Assembly (NCBI RefSeq): GCF_051027545.1
Contig: NZ_CP194902.1
Span: forward strand, 744,001-808,000
Source of the DNA: Methylocaldum sp002005105
GTDB taxonomy: Bacteria > Pseudomonadota > Gammaproteobacteria > Methylococcales > Methylococcaceae
DNA length: 64,000 nucleotides
Direction of reading: 5' to 3'
Shown here: positions 25,406 through 32,679 of the stretch, piece by piece
How positions within the stretch are numbered: position 1 is the first letter of the stretch
How the letters are laid out: each line of letters starts with the position of its first letter
The notes under the pieces: model-generated
What the model saw: the letters and a program-made list of their open reading frames with translations, nothing else
Told to the model about the DNA's origin: nothing
Databases searched by the model: none
Position numbers and translations under genes: made by a program

Positions 25406-26161
25406 CTAACGGGGCTCAGTGCCCGAGAATGCTTCCTGCACCCAGGCACTGCGCCTTTCACGATCGAGAACTTCGGCGCGGGCGCGGATTAGAAGCACCG
25501 TGAAGTAATAGAGCTGAAACGCTGCGGCCATGAGCAGCAAAGGCAGCAGCATGCTGATATGAATGGAGGGCTTGTCGAATTTGGTTACCGTAGGCCCCTG
25601 ATGAAGGGTACTCCACCATTCGACCGAGTAATGGATGATCGGAATATTGACCACCCCGACCAAAATCAAAACACCGCCCGCCCGAGCCGCCGAGCGCTGA
25701 TCTTCGATCGCGGAAACCAGAGCGATATAGCCCAGATAGAGGAAGAGCAAAATCAGCTCGGATGTGAGCCTCGCATCCCATACCCACCAAGCACCCCACA
25801 TTGGCTTGCCCCAGAGAGACCCCGTGGCCAGCGCAAGAAATGTAAAGGACGCGCCGAGGGCCGCCGAACTGCTCGCCATCACATCGGCCAGCTTGATATT
25901 CCAAATCAAGTAAATGGCACTAAGCACGGCCATAAAGACGTAAATAAAAAGAGACATCCACGCGCTAGGCACGTGCACGAACATAATTCGATAGCTTTCC
26001 CCCTGTTGATAATCAGGGGGAGCAACGAATAAGCCCAGGTATAGACCGGCCAATAACAACAGCGCCGTTATCAATCCTAGCCATGAAATCAAATATCCGG
26101 AAATGCGGTAAAAATGTTTCGGCGAAGCCAGTTTATGGAAGAACGTCCACATAAGGGTCAA
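25406..26161 (-). CDS. ccmC: cytochrome c maturation haem-handling protein CcmC
   Basis: This 251-aa membrane protein has six hydrophobic segments. It carries the periplasmic tryptophan-rich haem-handling motif WGAWWVWDARLTSELILL (about residues 121-138) and the flanking haem-ligand histidines in VHVPSAWM and STLHQGPT. CcmC delivers haem to CcmE during System I cytochrome c assembly. It overlaps ccmB by four bases, giving a ccmA-ccmB-ccmC operon. No ccmD or ccmE-I follows in the 176 bp before the next gene, so those genes must lie elsewhere. Confidence 0.94.
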   Translation of the reverse strand: MTLMWTFFHKLASPKHFYRISGYLISWLGLITALLLLAGLYLGLFVAPPDYQQGESYRIMFVHVPSAWMSLFIYVFMAVLSAIYLIWNIKLADVMASSSAALGASFTFLALATGSLWGKPMWGAWWVWDARLTSELILLFLYLGYIALVSAIEDQRSAARAGGVLILVGVVNIPIIHYSVEWWSTLHQGPTVTKFDKPSIHISMLLPLLLMAAAFQLYYFTVLLIRARAEVLDRERRSAWVQEAFSGTEPR

Positions 26162-26835
26162 CTCAAGCTAATTCGCAAAGCGGCAGCCGTTGCCAGCGGG
26201 ACTAGGGTTAGCGCCAGAACCAGCATAGCGGCTAAAAAATATAACTGGCCGGTAACAGCCATTCCTGCGGCAGCGGCCGAAACGGCATTAGTGGCAAAAA
26301 TCAAGACGGGAATATACAAAGGCAGGACCAATAACGTCAGCAGGATACCCCCGCGCCTAAGCCCGACGGTCAACGCCACCCCGATGGACCCGATCAAGCT
26401 CAAGAGCGGCGTGCCGATCAGCAGAGTTAATTCGAGTACGGTCAGGGCCGGCGTAGGCATAGCCAGAAACAAAGCCAGCAATGGCGCCAGCAACAGCATC
26501 GGCAATCCGCTCACCAGCCAGTGCGCCAGCACTTTCGCGAGCACCAGCAGCGAAAGAGGATAAGGGCTTAAGGCCATCTGTTCCAGCGAACCATCGTCAA
26601 AGTCGGAGCGGAACATATTTTCCAGGGAATACAACGCAGCCAACAAAGCCGCGATCCAGATCACTCCCGGCGCAATCTTCCGGAGGAGAGCCTCTTCCGG
26701 GCTAACCCCGAGCGGATAAAGCGTCACCACGATCAAGAAAAACAACAACGGATTCGCAAGTTCGCCCCGATGCCGAAAGGCCAATAATAGATCGCGCTTA
26801 AGTAGTGCCAAGAAAGGACCGATCATCTGTCTCAC
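26158..26835 (-). CDS. ccmB: haem exporter permease CcmB
   Basis: This 225-aa integral membrane protein has six hydrophobic segments. Family features are FLALLKRDLLLAFRHRGEL at the N-terminus and GVIWIAALLAALYSLENMF with FDDGSLEQMALSP at about residues 55-85. It forms the membrane part of the CcmAB(C) ABC complex, which releases holo-CcmE in cytochrome c maturation. It overlaps both ccmA and ccmC by four bases. Confidence 0.94.
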   Translation of the reverse strand: MRQMIGPFLALLKRDLLLAFRHRGELANPLLFFLIVVTLYPLGVSPEEALLRKIAPGVIWIAALLAALYSLENMFRSDFDDGSLEQMALSPYPLSLLVLAKVLAHWLVSGLPMLLLAPLLALFLAMPTPALTVLELTLLIGTPLLSLIGSIGVALTVGLRRGGILLTLLVLPLYIPVLIFATNAVSAAAAGMAVTGQLYFLAAMLVLALTLVPLATAAALRISLS

Positions 26836-27461
26836 GCCAAAGGCAGCTTAACGAGCCTACGGTCGATCCGCACGGTTTGATGAGACGTGAGAACAGCCAA
26901 CCCGCCACAGCTCAAATGAGCCTCCAGCAATGTCTCCACCAAGGAAACGCCGCCGACATCAAGGGCCGTAAAAGGTTCATCGAGAATCCAAAGCTTCGCG
27001 GACGACATGATCAATCGAGCTAAAGCAATGCGTTGCCGCTGCCCCGCCGAGAGCGCGCGGGCGGGAGTATCCTCTCGGCCCGTCAGCCCTACTGTTCGCA
27101 AAGCCTCAGCCAAACTTTCGTGTAAAAAAGACAGGCCATTAAGGGCGAGAGAAAGACGCAGATTCTCCTCTACGGACAGTTCCGCTTTCAGTCCCAATTG
27201 ATGCCCCAAATAAGCGACTTCGGAAAGAAACGCGGAGCGCCGCCGTGCGATATTTTCGCCGCGCCAGAGCACTTCACCATCGCTGGGCGGAGTAAGGCCA
27301 GCGAGTATCCGCAGCAGACTGGTCTTGCCGCTACCATTAGGGCCTTCGATTTGAAGAACTTGCCCGGCTCTGACGCTGAGGTTCAGGTCACTGAACAAAA
27401 GGCTATCGGAGCGCACGCACTCCAATCCCCGCGCTTGAAGCGTAGGCTCTGGATCGTTCAT
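26832..27461 (-). CDS. ccmA: haem exporter ATP-binding protein CcmA
   Basis: This 209-aa ABC ATPase has a Walker A of the form GPNGSGKTSLLR near residue 40, the ABC signature LSAGQRQRIALARL near 136, Walker B LWILDEPFTALD near 157, and the switch His in LTSHQ near 193. It powers the CcmABCD complex. It is the first gene of the operon. The neighbouring haoA encodes an octaheme cytochrome c that needs this pathway. Confidence 0.94.
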   Translation of the reverse strand: MNDPEPTLQARGLECVRSDSLLFSDLNLSVRAGQVLQIEGPNGSGKTSLLRILAGLTPPSDGEVLWRGENIARRRSAFLSEVAYLGHQLGLKAELSVEENLRLSLALNGLSFLHESLAEALRTVGLTGREDTPARALSAGQRQRIALARLIMSSAKLWILDEPFTALDVGGVSLVETLLEAHLSCGGLAVLTSHQTVRIDRRLVKLPLA

Positions 27462-27574
27462 TTATCGGTCGGGAATGCGTTTTGAATGCTCAATGCGTTA
27501 AAGGGAGATCGGACGAAGCGGCAACGGCGCCGTATGATGATCTCGCTGACCAGCGGGACATTAAGTTGAAAGCA

Positions 27575-27847
27575 CTAGAAAGCTTCGGGATCGTCGAGAA
27601 ACCGGAGCCCCGCTCCGTTAGTCGTCAGTCTTACTACAACCGCTCGAATAATGGGTGCGTCCTCCATCCCGCAAACCTGGACTGTTACCTCGTCTCCGGC
27701 AACAAATCGCGGACGACCCGCCGTTTGGACAAATAACCCACCGTCCGAGATATCGGCTGTGGTCAGTTCGATTGTACCGAGCGACTCATGCATGATCGAT
27801 ATTTTAGCGTTGAGTGGCGTCCGCAAGTATTTTCGTTGATCGTTCAT
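27575..27847 (-). CDS. PilZ domain c-di-GMP-binding protein
   Basis: This 90-aa single-domain protein has the c-di-GMP-binding signature: RKYLRTPL (RxxxR) at residues 5-12 and, about 25 residues on, ADISDGGLFV (DxSxxG). The ATG at 27847 has a GGGGGAGG ribosome site directly upstream; a longer reading from 27955 is unlikely. Stand-alone PilZ proteins usually change motility, pili or exopolysaccharide by binding a partner when c-di-GMP rises. Two GGDEF proteins encoded in this window could supply the signal. The target is unknown. Confidence 0.88.
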   Translation of the reverse strand: MNDQRKYLRTPLNAKISIMHESLGTIELTTADISDGGLFVQTAGRPRFVAGDEVTVQVCGMEDAPIIRAVVVRLTTNGAGLRFLDDPEAF

Positions 27848-27991
27848 CCCTCCCCCATTCTGCCACAAAGTCGAGGTCAAATTATTGCAGAATAATAGAG
27901 GCATGCGACATCGAAGCGATAATTTCAACGAATGACAGTCAATCCCAACGCTCAAAAAACGTCCGCTTTCCGCGTTGCAATGTTTGCTCGG

Positions 27992-29011
27992 TTATGGCGC
28001 AATCCACTTAAAAATACTTAGGTAAGCGCCTTGCTCTGATTGGTAGACCAGCTGCAGTTGCTCGGGAGTACGCCCCACGGAGCCGACGAAAGGCAATAGT
28101 CGGGCTAAAAGAGTTTTTCCACCCTCTTCCGAAGTAATGCGCCAGGCACGAATGCCGCCGCCAGGAAGCGGATGAACCAGATAACTGGCGCGGCCTTTTT
28201 CTTCAGCCCAGCGTTTTACCGCTGAAATCTGGGCGTGGATATTCGCTTCGGCCGGAAAGAACCTTGCCTCTAAGGGAAGGCTAACGCCGCTCAAGGCTTC
28301 GATCTCCGAAAGCCTTGCCAGATCGTCCAAACAAACGGCCCAGAAAACCGGCCTGTCTTTCGGTAGACGCTCTGAAAGCTCGGCAAGTGCTTGGTCGGCG
28401 TCCATGGTCAGCCAGCGTGCCAATTGGCGTAGAGGCTGCTCGTCTTCGGCAAAACCACCGGCAATTTCACCCCAAAAGCCTCTTGATCGCGGCTCAGGAA
28501 ATGCATCGCCCACCGGCTGCGCCGCCCAGGCGTCGCGCCCGGACAAGAAGTGGATCCGTTGAGCGTTATCCCACCACGACACGAACAAGGCATTCTCATC
28601 CGTGTGTTGGCGAATCGCTTTCGCGGCGTTCGCCCAGAGATCATGCCGTACCTGATTTCCGTCCCTGATACCCTGCGGTGCCGATGAACCTTGATCGGAA
28701 GGCGGAAAAACAATGGCACGCCGCAATGCGCCGCTTTTGTCGCTGTAGCTTACGGCGTGCAAAGAGACCATCACCTGATCCGCCCGGCCGATCTCGTATT
28801 CCCCCAGGCTCTCGGGCTGAAACTGCCCGTCCAGCGTGGGGAAACCCGGATCGCCGGGCTTCATCTCCTTGATCTTTTCGAACCGCAATTCCTCGGAAAA
28901 GAAGTGCGGCAATCCCAAAAAGAAGATGGCTATCCCGGCAAGCAGCAATCCAAGGCCTAGAAACAGTCTCGGTTTGCTGCTCCGCCGGGTGTCTTCGTTA
29001 AGCTGCGTCAT
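27992..29011 (-). CDS. haoB: hydroxylamine oxidation accessory protein HaoB
   Basis: This 339-aa protein has one N-terminal membrane segment (about residues 15-37, LFLGLGLLLAGIAIFFLGL) and a soluble, presumably periplasmic, domain. The domain has no metal or haem motif that I can see. It is identified mainly because it follows haoA by seven bases and has the size and N-terminal anchor of HaoB in Methylococcus-type methanotrophs. HaoB has no established biochemical function; it may anchor HaoA or hand over electrons (inference). Confidence 0.82.
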   Translation of the reverse strand: MTQLNEDTRRSSKPRLFLGLGLLLAGIAIFFLGLPHFFSEELRFEKIKEMKPGDPGFPTLDGQFQPESLGEYEIGRADQVMVSLHAVSYSDKSGALRRAIVFPPSDQGSSAPQGIRDGNQVRHDLWANAAKAIRQHTDENALFVSWWDNAQRIHFLSGRDAWAAQPVGDAFPEPRSRGFWGEIAGGFAEDEQPLRQLARWLTMDADQALAELSERLPKDRPVFWAVCLDDLARLSEIEALSGVSLPLEARFFPAEANIHAQISAVKRWAEEKGRASYLVHPLPGGGIRAWRITSEEGGKTLLARLLPFVGSVGRTPEQLQLVYQSEQGAYLSIFKWIAP

Positions 29012-29018
29012 GCCGCTC

Positions 29019-30638
29019 CTAGCGTTTGCGGGAACGGATCACCACGATGCCGGCGGCGACTAGGAGTGAACCTAGCACGTATCGGCTGGTGGCGGCATCC
29101 TTGAACTCCCGCAATGCCACCCGGGTCGACGATTCGCCGTTTTGCGCGGTTTTCCCGGCTGCTTCCCGAAGCTTGGTGTTCTCATCCATGATGATGGCGT
29201 AATCACGCATCAGTTCCGACCAGCCTTCGGTGTAGGTGAAACCGCCCGGATTGGCGTGGAACAGCCCTTTGTAGAGCTTGATCACGTCGTGCTCCCACAT
29301 GTCGGCGTATACGCGCTCCACGTGAGACGGGTTGTTTCCCTTGGCCCAGAACAGCTGGAAGAACCCGCCTGCAGCATCCTTCTCCGGTTTCGGCGGCTCC
29401 GGCCGATTGGTCTTTTGTCCGGGCAACAGGCCGTCTTTATGCAAAGCTTCGACGACTTTCTTGGCCTCCTGCTCGACTTTCAGGCCAGCGATCGTGCCCT
29501 TGTCCGCCGCGGTGAGATAACTCTCGGCAAAGCTCGGCGAATGGCAGTTCGCACAGGTTTGCTGCCAAGCATCCTTCCGCTGCTCGAACCAGGGGTGATT
29601 CAGATTATCCGCGATCGCCGGGGTCGGGTTGAATGCCCAACGCACTTTGCGTACCAGGTTGTGCGAATATTCACCCTCGAACTCGAAGTGACAAGTCTGG
29701 CAAGTCGGCGCCGTATAACCGCCCTTGGTGATGGCGTCTTTCAACGGAACCTCGAAATTCCATTTCTGCTTGCCCTGGGTCAGATAAACCGTGCCGTGCT
29801 TTGAGAGCAGATAATTTTCCCATTCGTTGTGGTCCACGCCGTTGTGGCAGGTCGAACAGGCTTCCGGCTGGCGCGCCTCGGCCGCAGAAAACGTATGCCG
29901 CGTGTGGCAGCCGTCGCATTTGTTCTGCTGGTAATGGCACATATCGCAGCCTTGGGCGATTTCGCGCTCCGCCATTCCCGCCCAAATCGCGGTCTCCACG
30001 TTAGCCTTCCAGTCCATCGCGTGGGACGGATGGCCTTTAGGCCACTGGCCTTGCGGCCACTCCTGATCCTTTTCGGACTCGGCCTCGGCAAATTCGGTCG
30101 TGTGGCAGGTTCCGCACTTGGCCCGATCCGGCATCACCAAATCTTTGTCGTGCTGAATGGAGCTGGCGCCGACACTGCCGTGACAGTCGATACAGCCAAC
30201 ATCTTTGAGCTGTTCGCCGTCTTTGAGCAGCCCTTGCTTGACCAGTTGCTGCTCGACTTCGGCTAGCTTCGCTTTCTTATAGAAGCGCGGGTCCTGAGCA
30301 TTGGGCATGTTGCGAATCTTGTCCAAGTTCGCATGGCTGCTATTTTGCCAGGCATGGAACGCACCGGGCGTTACGGACTGATGGCAGACAACGCATTGCT
30401 CGCGTGTAACTTCGCCGGTCACGGTTGTAGGCGGCTTATAAAAGTCCTTCGGATTCCAATATTTCTGGATGGGAATCGGCTCCCAAAGGTCCCCGAATTT
30501 TCCCTTTCCGGGGTGATCTTGATAGTATTTGTCTTTTAGTTGTTGAAAGCTGGTGTCTTCCTGCTTCGCGTAGGCGACTGCCGTAAACGCTTGCACGACA
30601 AGCAAGAAAATCACGCTTTTTAGAATCTTTGTTAGCAT
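29019..30638 (-). CDS. haoA: octaheme hydroxylamine oxidoreductase
   Basis: This 539-aa periplasmic cytochrome has a signal peptide ending at AVAYA near residue 24. It has eight haem-binding CXXCH motifs (CVVCH, CIDCH, CGTCH, CDMCH, CDGCH, CSTCH, CQTCH, CANCH) and a C-terminal membrane helix near residues 515-533. HAO oxidises hydroxylamine formed when methane monooxygenase co-oxidises ammonia. A Tyr in the late segment GGFTYTEGW is a candidate for the crosslink to the P460 active-site haem, which would make it an oxidising HAO and not a reductase; this needs an alignment. The ATG at 30638 has a strong ribosome site (GGAGGAG). It forms an operon with haoB, behind the promoter at 30686-30714. 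Confidence 0.94.
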   Translation of the reverse strand: MLTKILKSVIFLLVVQAFTAVAYAKQEDTSFQQLKDKYYQDHPGKGKFGDLWEPIPIQKYWNPKDFYKPPTTVTGEVTREQCVVCHQSVTPGAFHAWQNSSHANLDKIRNMPNAQDPRFYKKAKLAEVEQQLVKQGLLKDGEQLKDVGCIDCHGSVGASSIQHDKDLVMPDRAKCGTCHTTEFAEAESEKDQEWPQGQWPKGHPSHAMDWKANVETAIWAGMAEREIAQGCDMCHYQQNKCDGCHTRHTFSAAEARQPEACSTCHNGVDHNEWENYLLSKHGTVYLTQGKQKWNFEVPLKDAITKGGYTAPTCQTCHFEFEGEYSHNLVRKVRWAFNPTPAIADNLNHPWFEQRKDAWQQTCANCHSPSFAESYLTAADKGTIAGLKVEQEAKKVVEALHKDGLLPGQKTNRPEPPKPEKDAAGGFFQLFWAKGNNPSHVERVYADMWEHDVIKLYKGLFHANPGGFTYTEGWSELMRDYAIIMDENTKLREAAGKTAQNGESSTRVALREFKDAATSRYVLGSLLVAAGIVVIRSRKR

Positions 30639-30648
30639 CGTCACTCCT

Positions 30649-30672
30649 CCGTTAGGGCCCCGTCTGTAACGG
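30649..30672 (-). promoter_or_regulatory. haoA: leader hairpin next to the haoA ribosome site
   Basis: CCGTTA and TAACGG pair across 12 nt. The last GG of the hairpin is the first part of the Shine-Dalgarno run, so folding could mask or expose it. Confidence 0.35.
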
Positions 30673-30685
30673 ACACCCACCACAT

Positions 30686-30714
30686 AGTATCGATTCAGAA
30701 CCAAGTCTCGTCAA
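30686..30714 (-). promoter_or_regulatory. haoA: sigma-70 promoter of haoAB
   Basis: On the minus strand TTGACG (30709-30714) and GATACT (30686-30691) are separated by 17 bp. These are five-of-six and four-of-six matches to the consensus. The start would be near 30679, about 40 nt before the haoA ATG. Confidence 0.55.
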
Positions 30715-30737
30715 ACGTTTTATTGAGATTCTTCAGC

Positions 30738-32057
30738 ATGATTCCTCCCGAAATTGCTAGACACGCTCAAGGGCTGCTCGACTTCATCGATGCCAGTCCC
30801 AGCCCGTGGCATGCCGTTGCCACGATGGAAAAACGCTTGCGCGAGAAGGGCTTCACACGCCTGGAGGAAAGTCAAACCTGGAGTTTGCGTCCGGAAGGGC
30901 GACACTACGTCATCCGCGGCGGGTCTTCGCTGATTGCTTTTATTGTCGGCTCCAGGCCCATGATCGAAAGCGGCTTTCGCATTGTCGGCGCTCATACGGA
31001 CTCGCCCGGTTTGCGCCTTAAACCCAAGGCCCCGCACCAGACGGAAACCATGATGCGTCTCGCCGTCGAAGTGTACGGCGGGCCAATCCTAGCCACCTTC
31101 AGCGACCGGGACCTGAGCCTCGCTGGACGAATCTGCGTCAGAAGCGACTCGATGCTGCAGAGCCGGCTGATTCATTTCGAACAGCCTTTGGTGCGGTTGG
31201 CCAATCTGGCCATTCACATGAACCGCTCCGTGAACGAAGACGGATTGAAGCTCAATAAACAAAACGAGTTGCCGTTGTTGTTCAGCGGCCTTTGCGACGC
31301 CGAAACGCCGGAGCATAAATTTCTCAATCTTGTGGCGGATAAGGCTGAGTGTAAGCCCAGCGACATTCTCAGTTGGGACTTGAACGTCTACGATACCCAA
31401 AAAGGCTCTTTCTGGGGACCTCAGCTCGAGTTCGTCGCCGACAGCCAACTCGATAATCTCAGCTCTTGCTATGCCGGCTTGGTAGCGCTTTTGGAAACCG
31501 AAGCATCGGAAAGCACCTGCGTAGGCGCTTTTTTCGACCATGAGGAAATCGGCAGCGAAAGCAACAGGGGTGCGATGGGAAGCTTCATTTCGGATGTTCT
31601 GGAACGCATCGCCTACGCCGCCGATGCGGACGTATCCGGCTACAAGCAAGCCCTGTCCCGCAGTTTTATGATCAGCGCCGACGCGGCTCACGCCTATCAT
31701 CCCAATTTCCCCAACGCTTACGAGCCGCTGCACCGCATCGCGGTCAACCTGGGACCCGCGATCAAGGTCAACGCGAACCAGCGTTACGCTACCGACAGCA
31801 TGACGGAAGCAAAGTTCATCGAGCTGTGCCGGCAGGGGGATGTACTCTACCAGAAATATTCCCACCGGACCGATCTCGCGTGTGGCTCCACGATAGGCCC
31901 GATGACCGCCGCTCGGCTGGGCATCCCTACGGTCGACGTGGGTTGCCCCTTATGGGCGATGCACAGCATTCGGGAAAGCGCGGGCGTTCTCGATCAAGCA
32001 TACTTGGCGGCCGTCCTGAAAACGTTCTTTGCCGAGCCTGCGGTTCGGTGTGCGTGA
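30738..32057 (+). CDS. apeB: M18 family aminopeptidase
   Basis: This 439-aa metalloaminopeptidase of the M18 (aspartyl aminopeptidase) family removes N-terminal residues, mainly acidic ones, from peptides. The di-zinc site motifs are visible: IVGAHTDSPGLRLKP (about residues 81-95), DHEEIGSES (about 268-276) and SADAAHAYHPNF (about 313-324), with GSTIGPMTA near the C-terminus. No signal peptide, so it is cytoplasmic. The start is the ATG at 30738; a TTG five codons upstream is less likely. Confidence 0.93.
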   Translation: MIPPEIARHAQGLLDFIDASPSPWHAVATMEKRLREKGFTRLEESQTWSLRPEGRHYVIRGGSSLIAFIVGSRPMIESGFRIVGAHTDSPGLRLKPKAPHQTETMMRLAVEVYGGPILATFSDRDLSLAGRICVRSDSMLQSRLIHFEQPLVRLANLAIHMNRSVNEDGLKLNKQNELPLLFSGLCDAETPEHKFLNLVADKAECKPSDILSWDLNVYDTQKGSFWGPQLEFVADSQLDNLSSCYAGLVALLETEASESTCVGAFFDHEEIGSESNRGAMGSFISDVLERIAYAADADVSGYKQALSRSFMISADAAHAYHPNFPNAYEPLHRIAVNLGPAIKVNANQRYATDSMTEAKFIELCRQGDVLYQKYSHRTDLACGSTIGPMTAARLGIPTVDVGCPLWAMHSIRESAGVLDQAYLAAVLKTFFAEPAVRCA

Positions 32058-32244
32058 CGCCCTGAACCTGTTCTTATCCTCCCAAACTACACGACAGCCG
32101 ATTACCTGCGCCCGTTTCCCGAGAGAAACACCCGAGGGCTCAGGTTTTTGCATGCCGAGCCGATACAACTCTTATAGCCGTGGAATTCCCGCCCGGCCAT
32201 CCGAGCAATGCCGACGGTTCTTTCCCGCAAGAGGAGCGTTTAGC

Positions 32245-32670
32245 ATGCGAATAGCGTCATTTTCCGTCGGCATGAATGCCTACCGCGAGTCCTCACAGGT
32301 ATTAGCCCGCCGTGAGTCGCTCGATCTTCGGACTGGAAAGCGGACAGGCGAGTCCCGTCGATCCACCGAACCGCTAACCAAAATGGACCGGGTATCGCTC
32401 ACATCCGACGCCGCGTCGGTCCGAGACACCGAAAAAGCCGATCGGCCCGTTGATATCCGACTCAGTCCCAAAGACCGCCTGATCGCCGATATCGTCCGCC
32501 GCATGGTAAAGGCCGTTACCGGTCACGATGCGGTAATCCGGTCTCCGGAAGAGTTGTACAGGAAGCTCGAGGGAACGAGGAAACTATCGACGGAAATCGG
32601 TTACACGCCGCCCGAGGCAAGCCGGATAACCCGGCAAGCGCCGGCACGGTTCAGCAAATCGATTACGTAG
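32245..32670 (+). CDS. hypothetical protein, 141 aa
   Basis: I do not recognise a characterised family. The ATG at 32245 follows a good ribosome site (AAGAGGAGCG). The protein is charged and has no signal peptide or membrane segment. It starts MRIASFSVGMNAYRESSQV, and near residue 90 has SPKDRLIADIVRRMVKAVTG. A loosely similar layout (a short N-terminal strand with ESL, then a K/R-rich helix ending in LTGK) occurs at the start of some longer uncharacterised gammaproteobacterial proteins, so this may be a short member or a truncated copy. The downstream neighbour is convergent, so context gives no clue. Confidence 0.6.
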   Translation: MRIASFSVGMNAYRESSQVLARRESLDLRTGKRTGESRRSTEPLTKMDRVSLTSDAASVRDTEKADRPVDIRLSPKDRLIADIVRRMVKAVTGHDAVIRSPEELYRKLEGTRKLSTEIGYTPPEASRITRQAPARFSKSIT

Positions 32671-32679
32671 TTTAAAGCC

